Of a DNA stretch of 64,000 bases, positions 54,995 to 64,000 are shown piece by piece. The stretch covers positions 124,001-188,000 of the forward strand of contig JARUPY010000235.1 of NCBI GenBank assembly GCA_029817715.1. Direction: 5' to 3'. The position numbers were made by a program, and so were the translations under genes. This DNA comes from Melastoma dodecandrum (lineage: Eukaryota > Streptophyta > Magnoliopsida > Myrtales > Melastomataceae). The notes under the pieces were generated by a model that searched no databases, was not told the origin of the DNA, and was given only the letters and a program-made list of their open reading frames with translations. The first letter of the stretch is position 1. The number at the start of each line of letters is the position of its first letter.

Positions 54995-56659
54995 TGTTGA
55001 ATAGGTTTTGATGATTAGCCTTGAACTTCTGTGTAACAGAAGTCAAACATCTACCCTACAGAAGCTACTTATGTTGAGAACTTTATGTAAGAAATATTTT
55101 TGTTATTAAATGAATGTTTAATTATGAAATGAAAAGGAGTTGATCAAGATATTACTTTGATCAAATTCAATGGTTACGTTTCCAATTATTCACAATAGAA
55201 ATTATATTTTTCATGGAAGGAAATATATCACCTATTTAAGATAAGGTTCTGCAAGGTTCTTTACAACCTTTTATGAATCAATCTGATCATAAATGAACCG
55301 TTATTTGGGATGTTTATCTACTTCATCTGTCTACATTCATTCAATTAAATGTCCTGGACATAATGAAATCAAATCTGGTACTTATGAAAAATAATCTTGA
55401 ATTATTTTATTCGTAGAAGGATGCTGATCAGTTTCAGCCAGAACCTTCTATAACGCAGTATTCGTGAAAACAATCATCAAATAAAAATCTAATTGATATG
55501 ATATGATTACCTAGAGAATATATGTCTAGGTGTGACATTTTTTTAAATATTAAATTGTAATCCTATCTAATCATTTGTCTTTGTTTGCAAAAGGCTGATT
55601 CATCAAGATTTACCTTATGTATTTAGCCTAAGACATTTTGTATAATTAGGGACACTCAGCCACACATCTCTGGTGGTGTTGATGGTGTTGTTGTTGTATT
55701 ATTGTGTAAAATCCAGAGAGTGTGCTGAGAACTTATAATCTTTTCGTTTGAGCTTAGTTAGTCACACAAAAAGGACGAAGCTACAGAAGGCTGCATCGTT
55801 GGTGAAGTCTTCTAGGAGAGTGGTTTGGGGGCCATGAGGGACTCTTGTTTAGTGGATCTAGGAGACGTTGGTGGAGGCGTGCGGCAGGTTGCTGACATGA
55901 CCAACGTGCAGTGGGCCGGAGAGAAGGGCAGATACTCCAAGAGCACAGAAGGTGAGGGACTAACCAGCTTCTATGGCGTAACGTTATGTGTGTGCATGAT
56001 AAGCTTAGGCATGAGTTCTATGTCTGCTTAGCCGTAGTCTTGAGGGACCATGCTTAGTCGCTGTCTCGAGGGATTGCACAAGGGAAGTCGCAGCAGGTTG
56101 CTGTGCAGGTGGGGACGCTGCCGGATTGAAACGTTACGTGGAAGTCGCAGTGGGTTGCTGTGCAGGTGGAGACGTCGTCGGAGTGAAAAGTCTCGAAGGA
56201 AAAGGTAGCGGGTTGCTGTGCAAGAGAGGACACCGCCTGAGAGAAATGTCCGAGTCTATGTGATACAGAACCTTTCGGTCTGTGCTGTGAAAATCAATCA
56301 CCTTTGGTACATAACCTTCTGGTTTGTGTTGTGCAACTCAGTCACTCTAGTACAAAACCTTCTGGTCTGTGCTATAAAAGGTTGATCACGTATCACCTTT
56401 TGTAAACGCTACTACATTAAGTCCTAGTGATAACCATCCAAATTCTTGGTGAAGAGTAGATGTAGGCAAGTTGCCGAACCACTATAAAAGTTTCGCGTCC
56501 ATCAAAGAAATCGCAATTACATTCGTACGATCTGTATTACAGAAACCTGTCTCTATGGTTCTGTTTTACGGAAACTTTCTTCCGCTACGGGGTTTGTCGA
56601 AAAGGAGTTAAAAATCCTTAACTGAACTCTAACACTAATTCACCCCTGTTAGTGTAACA
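54995..56659 (+). repeat. Copia-2 3' LTR
   Basis: Starts TGTTGAATAGG and ends GTTAGTGTAACA, then caatg. It is collinear with the 5' LTR but about 75 bases shorter, with small deletions near 56040-56250. A perfect 7-base stem (ACTTCTG/CAGAAGT) lies at 55025-55043. Confidence 0.92.
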
Positions 56660-57631
56660 CAATGGTATTGAAATTGTGTGGTCCCAAGAGGAGTCAGATT
56701 CCAAGCATATGCATCTTCATGTTCAGAGTTAGTTTTGGTTTCCCGTGGGATTGTTTATAATTTAATTTGTATAATGAAAAATTATTATTAATTACGAAAC
56801 ATTAGATAAAGGCGATAACCGTGATTTCATCTTATTCCTTTCAGTTTATTTCACATTTTTCATGGTATTGCAGTATCACATTCAGCATGTGTGGCATAAA
56901 TCTGACGTCGGCTAAATCTGCTAGCATGAATGTATTTCAAATACGGGCGATGATTGTTGTTTTATAAGTGTCCTAATCTTTCTTATTGGTCCAGATGATG
57001 ACATTGTGAAGGTTGAATATGAATTAAATAGTTGCAGCTTAGTATCCGTAATCTGATTAGGTTCTGATTGAGTGGGATGATTTATTTCATATAATATAAG
57101 CATCAATTTCTACTAAAAGAGAATATGGAGTGACAGAATCATTCCATAAATATGGGCATGACTCATTTGCCCACATATATCTTGTCTGAACTTCCAATAT
57201 ACAGCGACAATTCAAATCCATTGTAACATATGTTCATAGATCTCCCTCTGAAATTCCAGTTCCATCTCATCTTGACATGGTTTGTTCCCAACCACTCCCT
57301 TAATCCACTCCGTCTGATCAGATAAGATATGGACTTTGGAATATCAAGCTCATAAATTGCTCTTCTCATTATGCTCTTTATTTTTTTATATCGAATATAC
57401 AAATAATGCATCAACAATTAAGAACTGTGTGGGCCAGAAGGTCAAATGTCATCATTTTGACCTACTTTTAAAATTTCAGCGCCTTTTTTCCCTGCTTAAG
57501 ACAACTTTTATGGTGGCTAATTCTATTAATCTCTCGCCCGCCAAGTGATTTTGAATTTCAAACTTTCATGGAAAGGAAAGGCGTATGGGGAATTGCTAAA
57601 AAGGTTGCTTCGCTTTTAATCAAGGAACCCC
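56660..57631. other. gene-free spacer
   Basis: AT-rich. Short minus-strand frames (56921..57106, 57163..57417) resemble nothing I know. The right end (57620-57631) is one copy of the SINE target duplication. Confidence 0.5.
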
Positions 57632-57817
57632 TTTTTTTTTCGTTACCCGTCCGATTTCAGGAGCTTTGCTCCGACTAATTCGGACTCGACCCGGGTAGGA
57701 CACCTGACTATGGTGGGTGATTCTTCCAATAAGGGTGACAAAGTAAAGTAGGTTTCGAACCCGAGACATTCTTAAGCGTATTCAAGCTCCTTACCACTTG
57801 GACCAACCCCATGTTGG
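57632..57817 (-). mobile_element. tRNA-derived SINE, copy 2
   Basis: Same family as 12663..12850, on the minus strand, with A box TGGTCCAAGTGG, B box GGTTCGAAACC and an A tail (T run at 57632-57640). It is flanked by a 12-base target duplication with one mismatch, tcaaggaac(c/t)cc, at 57620-57631 and 57818-57829. This confirms retroposition and the element's ends. Confidence 0.9.
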
Positions 57818-59814
57818 TCAAGGAACTCCCTTAATTCATCATTGTCTTTTCACTCTCTTTTTCTCTTTTTTATTTTCAAAATCTGTTTTTTTTTTCTTTA
57901 AAAAAAAAATTGAGTAGTGATTCATTTCGTTTTCTTTCTATACCACGAGTTTGAGAAACATATTATGCTCTTTTCGTTTGGTCTTATAATTTTAATCGGA
58001 GAGCTCTCTCTCTTAAAACAAATACAACCACTGGTTCGACGGTTTATTTCATGACTAACAAAATAAGTAAAAGCTACAAATAATTTCGTAAATAAAAAAA
58101 AATAGTTTAAAAATGACATTTAGAAAAAAAAAAATTATTAGAAGTTCAACTCTCGTGTTTTTTTCCTACCTTCCGAACCCATGCGATAGGTTCATATACG
58201 AAAAAAATATATATTTAACTTTGAAAATAACCTAATATAATTTTATGATTATAATAGCGATAATTTCGATATTGTATTTCAGTTTAATCATAAAAATTTC
58301 GTAACGATCCGACTCTCGTGAAAATTAGATCTTAAATAATAATGCTTCCGAAAACTTATTTTAATATAATTTCTAACTATACAATCAAATAAATGATTCT
58401 TAAGGTTTTAGAAGTGGAAGTAGGCAGGTCCCGAGTGGATAGGCTTTCGAACTTGAAAACTACCCTATAATAGCTGGCTATGTCTTTTTAGAACATAGAA
58501 TCTACCTGTGAATCAAAGAACCACCCTATAACATACCCCGATGGTTTTGGTACTTGTTCTTGTTCCAATTCTCGTGTCCAATTAAGCTGAAGTGAGTAGT
58601 TCGAGTGACGAGATAAATTAGATTTAAGGTTTGTTGACACTCGAAGTAGTTTAGATAGGAGAGTTGAAAACTTTTGTGCGAAAGAAAAAAGTGCATCAAA
58701 ATGGACATAATAAATCATATTATTGACAAGAGGGTTTTGATTGAGGAAAATTAGTGCCAAGTTCTAGGAAAATTAGGGTGAATTTTTAACATCGATTATT
58801 ATAAATCATAATTTAATAATTTTATATAATTAATTTATAAATATAATTTTAAATTTATTATCTTTATGAATTAATTATATTAAGTTAGTTTCCAAGTTCT
58901 TCAGGTTGGTTTCAAGGTAAGAACCTGGAATCATATTTAATACACCGATTTGATACCGACCATATAGTACCGGTTTCGACCAGTTCCGAGTTTTACCGGG
59001 ACCCGTTGCTCATCCCGTAAGTGGAAGTAACATTGAGTTGAAGTCATACAAAATCAAAATGCTATGTTATATACAATTATTCTAATGATTACTGTGAGTG
59101 GGTGACAAGTTTTAACCAAATTTAGGTAGTACATTTAAACGTTAAGATATAAAGAAAATGTGATGATCATAGTAGAGGGTTGGAGTTGGGAGTGTGTGGA
59201 TCCTCGTTCCTTTTTTCCAATGTAATTAATTATTCTTAATTATTATTCTTTTAATTATCCGCCCGATTCCGAAACTTCCGAGGGGGAGCTAATCATTGTC
59301 TTTTCAACTTCATATTTAATTGACATTATCATTCCTCCGTTAGGATTTATTCACGTCACATCACACCCACGAAATTAAAAGTTTAGACTTAGGAATGTTA
59401 CGTTGTTCCTGGGGGTACATGTGTTGGTGAATATACAAAAGAACAAATTTAAAGTGCAACTGTGCCTAACAAGGTAGGGCACACTCTTTGTTTTCGGATT
59501 TTATTCATTTCAATCCCTGACTCATTTAGAAAATTGAAAACAAAACGCAAGCCAAAAGAACATAAATTGCCTCCCACACTGAAGATAAATTGATGTTCTT
59601 TCCATATAAAGCTTAATTTTCTTTTTTAAAAAATCAACACTGCTTAAAAATATTCCACACCCATGAGACCAATTATCAATACACAAATCTTTCTCCTTTT
59701 AAAACTTTTTGTAATAATCTTGCACCCGTTGATTTAATTCGGAATCATTTATAAAGATATATATTTATTTGTGTTTAAGGAAAAAATAATTTCTTTTACT
59801 TTCAACAAAAATAA
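57818..59814. other. gene-free AT-rich spacer
   Basis: No gene or element recognised. Long A and T runs occur near 57880-58140. A minus frame at 58488..58760 has no family resemblance. Confidence 0.5.
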
Positions 59815-60412
59815 AAGGTAAAATATACATTTATGACCTCGGTCAACCTTCTATTTTATCATTATTTTAATTTGTTATATAATTTTGTCCTCAACTTTTG
59901 CTTTCATATTGATTTTGGTCAATCTTGACTTTCTTTTAACGAAAGTGAAACAATGTCTTAATATAGTCTTACCCATGTCTTAGTAAATAAGCCAAACAAT
60001 GCCTTAATATAGGAGTTCCAACTCCTCATTCATTTGCATCATAATCCACTTTATCCGTAACAGTGACCTCCCAATAGAGCAGTCATTCGACCTTCATCAA
60101 TTTGTGTGTTTATGACAGCATTGACCACTATCGTCCAACTTCCGCTTCCAACTCACTTGATCTGTCCATCAAAATTTTAAAATAAAATAACATATGAGAG
60201 GTTTCAATATTATATACCATTTTTCTAATTTTTTTTAGTCAATAAATGAAAACTGTATATTAAGCCCTTTTTGACTTTTGCGCAACAAATTTTAGATTGA
60301 CCAAAATCAAAATAGAAATAAAAGCTGGTGATAAATTATATAGAAAACTAAATTAACGACAAAACAGAAAGTCGACTCAAAATTAAAGCAATAAATCGAT
60401 ATTTTGTAAAAG
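59815..60412. mobile_element. foldback-type MITE, about 600 bp
   Basis: Long terminal inverted repeats of about 120 bases: 59815..59940 and, reversed, 60290..60412. They agree at roughly three quarters of positions and share a perfect TGATTTTGGTCAATCT block (59910-59925 and 60294-60309 reversed). The middle is unrelated and has no transposase. Flanks both contain aaaaataa, a possible 8-base duplication. The size and long arms suggest a Mutator-derived or foldback non-autonomous element. Confidence 0.65.
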
Positions 60413-62796
60413 AAAAAATAACTCGTACTAACTCTGTGCTCATAATTTCCGAAAGATTCTAGAAATGGATTTCCTACAACATTGACTTTCGAGGAAACTC
60501 TACATCTTTAGTATCGTTTGCTTTTTCTAACCTGTTCATCTTGAATAAGAAGAGATACCCCCACTTCATTACAAAGGTGAAAGGGTTGTTCTTACATTTC
60601 TTCTTCGTTTTGGGGATCAACTTGCCTTCTTCTTTCTTTTTTTTTTTCACTTTTATGGCCCGACTTTCTCAGTCAGTGCTTCCGATTTTACATTAAAATG
60701 TGGTCACGCTTTTAGGATTACGAACTAAAAGAATATCGCTTTTATGTGTGCATCGTGGAAAAATTAGGGATTGAATGGATGGTGGGTGAGAGCTGGGATG
60801 CCAATATGCCTATCTAAAGTGAAAAGAACCCTCTGGAGAAATATGAGGGAGCAACCCCCCAACCCCCATCATATAATTTAACCTCTTCCTCTCCCATGTG
60901 CACTGCATCTAATCTAACCCCTCTTACAATAGCTTTTGCTACTTTTTCACATTACTCAAAAACCCAATAGCCATCCATATTAGGATGGAAGAAAGAAAAA
61001 ATCATCATCATCATCATGTTCTTTGGAAAAAGAAAAAAAAAATCTATTTCATAATATCTCCTCCTTTTTATTAGGGAAAATAAATTGAGGATGTCTTTTT
61101 GCCTTTTTATCTTTCCGTTGGTGGCCTTTTCAAAGTGGGCGGTGCAAAAAAGCAGGTCTTTTTACCCAAAACCTAAATCTGGGTGCAATGTATTCTCAAC
61201 CAGTCACTTGATCTTGCGACCATTTCCACTACTATCATTCGATCATTTCGAAATGTTTTCTCTTAATATGTTATGTTAAAACTTCCTAAGAAAAGAAGAA
61301 GAAAGATTTACGGTTTGTACAGATTCGGTAGATCATATACAAGTTCAAATTTTTCTTTTTGTTTAGTTTTGTAGAAGGTGCACCCGATAACTGATATACG
61401 GAATATAGCTTAGTCGTGTCCGAAGAAGAAATTTTGAAGGTGAAAATCTCGAGGGTGTCGTGTCGTCTTTCTTATTATTTGTTGATGTGGGAAAGTCCTC
61501 CTCCTTTTCACTATTTATTTTATTTTATTTTGGGCAGATTTTTTCTTGTGGACTTTGTGGTTATAGTTAGTTGTCGTTCCATCGATTGATTCCTCGGAAT
61601 TTGGGAATTTTTAAATTTTATTTATTCTCTAGTTGTTCATTTAATAGGGACATGGGAAACGTGTGTGAGACAGAGTGTGTGTTGGTGTATGGGATCAAAA
61701 TCGGATCCCTCGAAGTTGACCCCATGAATTCCCAAGAACAATTGAGCAACACACTTTTTTTTCTATGGGATACAAGACGGATGTAAGCTCTTATGTCAAC
61801 CCGGCATTAAATTGACATGTTCATTGCTTTTCTAATGTGGCAAAGGTCAGGAGGATTCATATAATCCCTTTTTTTGTAATTCGTTCCTTTAGACTTTCTT
61901 CTTTTAAAGAATGCTAGGGGGAGTGCATTATCGGCGAGTACAACCAAGCATGCACCTTTCTCTTTCAAGACAAACAATCAATAATTACATATATTCAAGG
62001 GATTGTTTTGATCCTTGAATATCAAGATCATGGTTTCGCACTCATTCGGCATCAGCGGCTGCCCAAATTTGCTGTAAAACTGAATAAAAAACATCACTTC
62101 AAGATACAAACACTAATAGGAGCATTTTATTTCAAGGAGAGCCCAAGAATGGTACTAATCTCGCATGTCTCACACCAAATTCTCTCTTAAATTTGAATTT
62201 GGCTTAGAAATTGTTCGGAACATTAAAAAATCTGTGATTGTTTGTATTTTTGCCCAACAATTTTTAAAACATAGGCTTTAAACATTAATGAGTTCGAGAT
62301 CGTTTTATATTAATGTGATGTGATGATATTTTTAAAATCGAACTCTAATAAACTCATGTAACACAAGATTAACACCTCCCTTTGCTTTGTGATGTACGTA
62401 TGCAATTTAGTAATCCCCAATTTCCGAATCTAGACGAATCTTTATAGTTTTTTCTAACATAAACTTAAACTAGTTTAGTTGCAATGCCTTCACATTTTCA
62501 TAAATCTAAAGTCTCATCATCAAAGATTTAAGATAGGTCTAGACCAGAATTCACCTATAAAACTAATAAAAGGCATGCACAATAGAAGTATTGCATCAAA
62601 ATATTACCGGGGCAATAAACCATAAATGAAGGGGAAAGAACTCAAACTCTGGCCGAAACTCTCTTTACCTTCATCAAAATCTTACGACATCAGATATCGT
62701 GATATTCTTTGATAAAATGAAGCTTGATGTCATTGTTTACACCAGATAATTTTGGGCCGTTAATTGTGATTTGAGTATAGCACAATCGACGAATAT
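60413..62796. other. gene-free AT-rich spacer
   Basis: No gene recognised. Scattered short open frames (61085, 61571, 62008 plus strand) show no domain and no exon structure. A CAT microsatellite occurs near 60998-61016. Confidence 0.5.
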
Positions 62797-62868
62797 AAAT
62801 GTTAAGGCGAAATTTGCCAAATTAGTCTACTATAAAAATTGCAAAATCTGATTTTGTCGATGATCGAC

Positions 62869-63080
62869 TGAGAGAATCTAACTCAGTTGGAGGATTTTTC
62901 GGAGAAAATCTAATCTAGTCTCGATGGAGGATTCTCCCTGGAGAAAATCTAATCTAGTATCGATGGAGTATTCTCTCCGTCGATTGAGAAAATCTAAGTC
63001 TCGATGGAGGATTCCCTGATGGACAAAATCTAACCCAGTTGATTCAAACAAATCAGTCGACGGGGAGAATCTGACTTTGT
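62869..63080. repeat. tandem repeats of about 45 bp in the right-edge LTR
   Basis: About five diverged units of the phrase GAGAAAATCTAATCTAG followed by tcgatggaggattctccc. Spacing varies between about 38 and 55 bp. Confidence 0.75.
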
Positions 63081-63197
63081 GGATAATCTTATAGATAAGA
63101 TTTTGTAGGTAGGAGATCACAATTAAAACGCGCAGAAATTAAAGGTAACTACCAAATGGAAGTTGAAGATCAAGAATAATCGTCATTGAAGATTCTC

Positions 63198-63205
63198 TAT
63201 AAATA
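63198..63205 (+). promoter_or_regulatory. TATA box of the right-edge LTR
   Basis: TATAAATA followed by gaaggcaag. Its distance to the gag-like frame (about 360 bases) suits an LTR promoter. Confidence 0.5.
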
Positions 63206-63564
63206 GAAGGCAAGACTAGAACAACAACAATATCTGACTCTTTGTCTTTATTTTAGTTTATCCTAGAATGTCTAGGCAATCTTTAGGAATATCTGTAGTA
63301 GTCCCTTGTAAAAGAAATAAAGTCATTCAAAGACTCCAAAGGGCTATTGGGCTGTCTTACTGTATTTTGCTATCTAGAAATGGAAGTAAGTGTTTTTGTT
63401 AATGCAATCATTTCTCTGTTATATTTATCACTGTATTTCTAAAAGACTTGGCGACCACGTTCTTTAAACATTGTTTAGTCCCTAACAATTACCGACGTGT
63501 TTAGTCGGCCCGAATCCGATCTTTTTGGCACGAACAGTCTTCCATCATATTTGATTGTCACCAC

Positions 63565-63918
63565 TTGGAACGACATTGGAAAGATGATCTCGTGGCCACC
63601 GTTACTATGGTCTCCACCATTTTAGAGCTGCCATTTAAAGGCGAAGATGTGTTCGGGCGAAGTCAGGAGACGGGTTGGGCCATGATTGGGCACGTAATAG
63701 GGTATGTGATATGGTATACTGGGCTTCGGCTAGATGAGTTGATGGCCGGTATGGGACGGCTTGAGACCACGCTCAACTCGCTGAGTGCAGTGGTGGACAG
63801 AGTATACTGCCAACACGAAGACTTAGAGGACGAGATAGCGATCCTCAAGCGAGCAGTAGTTTCTCCTACGATTGGTGGAGAAGTATCCTCAAAGGATTCC
63901 CGAGCCTTAATATTTTAA
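63565..63918 (+). CDS. gag-like N-terminal ORF of a right-edge retrotransposon
   Basis: A 117-codon frame with a helical, heptad-like C-terminal half (LDELMAGMGRLETTLNSLSA, then LEDEIAILKRAV). Plant gypsy elements often start gag with such a coiled coil ending in an EDEIAILKRAV-like phrase. It follows a probable LTR. The frame stops at 63918, so it is either short by nature or frameshifted. The rest of the element is beyond the edge. No zinc knuckle or capsid is visible. Confidence 0.4.
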   Translation: MERHWKDDLVATVTMVSTILELPFKGEDVFGRSQETGWAMIGHVIGYVIWYTGLRLDELMAGMGRLETTLNSLSAVVDRVYCQHEDLEDEIAILKRAVVSPTIGGEVSSKDSRALIF

Positions 63919-64000
63919 CGAGTGTCGCGACGCGAAAGTGTTGTAGAATTTCTTGTGGGACGTGAAGTAATACTTCATAGCGACAAGGGTGCCCGAGAAC

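Larger units (their letters stand above)
48318..56659 (+). mobile_element. Ty1/copia retrotransposon Copia-2, SIRE/Maximus-like, RT-deleted
   Basis: Direct LTRs of 1741 and 1665 bp (TGTTGAATAGG ... GTGTAACA) flank an 8.3 kb element. The initiator tRNA-Met PBS TGGTATCAGAGC is at 50061. The purine tract AAAAAGGGGGAGA lies before the 3' LTR. Flanks caata and caatg differ at one base and are a likely target duplication. Long LTRs, this purine tract and integrase motifs such as WHRRLGHSNFKLLSKL fit the SIRE/Maximus lineage. RT and almost all RNase H are deleted, and gag and integrase contain stops. The LTRs differ by many substitutions and indels, so the insertion is not young. Confidence 0.92.
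62797..63525 (+). repeat. probable 5' LTR of a right-edge retrotransposon
   Basis: Starts at a plausible TGTTAAGGCG. It contains a tandem array, a TATA box (63198) and a run-on leader before a gag-like frame. The end is uncertain: either CCCTAACA near 63487, or just before tggcacgaacagt at 63527, which resembles the PBS-like tggcacgcccagt of the Tat element. The partner LTR is outside the window, so this rests on layout only. Confidence 0.45.

Noticed and set aside
57163..57417. Minus-strand 84-codon frame as a gene
   Set aside because: There is no domain, no supporting exons and no promoter signal, and it lies in AT-rich DNA between Copia-2 and a SINE.

Overview
The window is nuclear DNA from a flowering plant, most probably a dicot. 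The evidence is spliced plant genes with GT-AG introns, plant-type LTR retrotransposons, tRNA-derived SINEs, and proteins whose closest relatives I recognise are from Arabidopsis. I cannot name the species. Host genes form a gene-rich stretch at about 30-46 kb plus one gene at the left edge. Much of the rest is transposable elements, many of them nested or decayed.

Layout. 0.9-2.7 kb (minus): first three exons of a GET3/ArsA-type ATPase, cut by the left edge. 6.0-7.7 kb: two old Ty3/gypsy pol fragments in opposite orientation. 7.98-12.07 kb (minus): a decayed Ty1/copia element (Copia-1) without its reverse transcriptase core. 12.66 kb: a SINE. 13.26-28.56 kb: a 15.3 kb Ty3/gypsy element of the Tat type, with 0.74 kb LTRs, a GAAAC target duplication, a PBS-like site, gag-pol with a second RNase H, and a long 3' region. 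That region carries pieces of at least four host genes (PPR, S-receptor-like kinase, CrRLK1L kinase, subtilase) and an intact, apparently spliced antisense gene coding for a plant mobile domain plus coiled coil.

30.1-32.6 kb: a seven-exon OB-fold protein gene with an E2F-like site just before the ATG. 33.4-35.1 kb: a solo LTR of the family seen again at 48 kb. 35.8-38.0 kb: a kynurenine/aromatic aminotransferase-like gene (plus). 38.4-41.6 kb (minus): a six-exon RABC1/Rab18 small GTPase, tail to tail with the aminotransferase. 44.5-46.1 kb: a MORN-repeat membrane protein gene. 47.2-48.1 kb: a GTAC-rich minisatellite whose units carry long inverted repeats. 48.3-56.7 kb: a SIRE/Maximus-like copia element (Copia-2) with 1.7 kb LTRs, also without reverse transcriptase. 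57.6 kb: a second copy of the same SINE, reversed. 59.8-60.4 kb: a foldback MITE. 62.8-64 kb: LTR and start of gag of another element, cut by the right edge.

The host genes look like independent housekeeping genes (tail-anchored protein insertion, nucleic-acid binding, amino-acid metabolism, vesicle traffic, membrane MORN protein) with no pathway link I can see. The most unusual parts are the Tat element's antisense gene and captured host exons, the repeated bulged hairpins with matching two-sided changes in the Copia-2/solo-LTR family, and the hairpin-bearing minisatellite.
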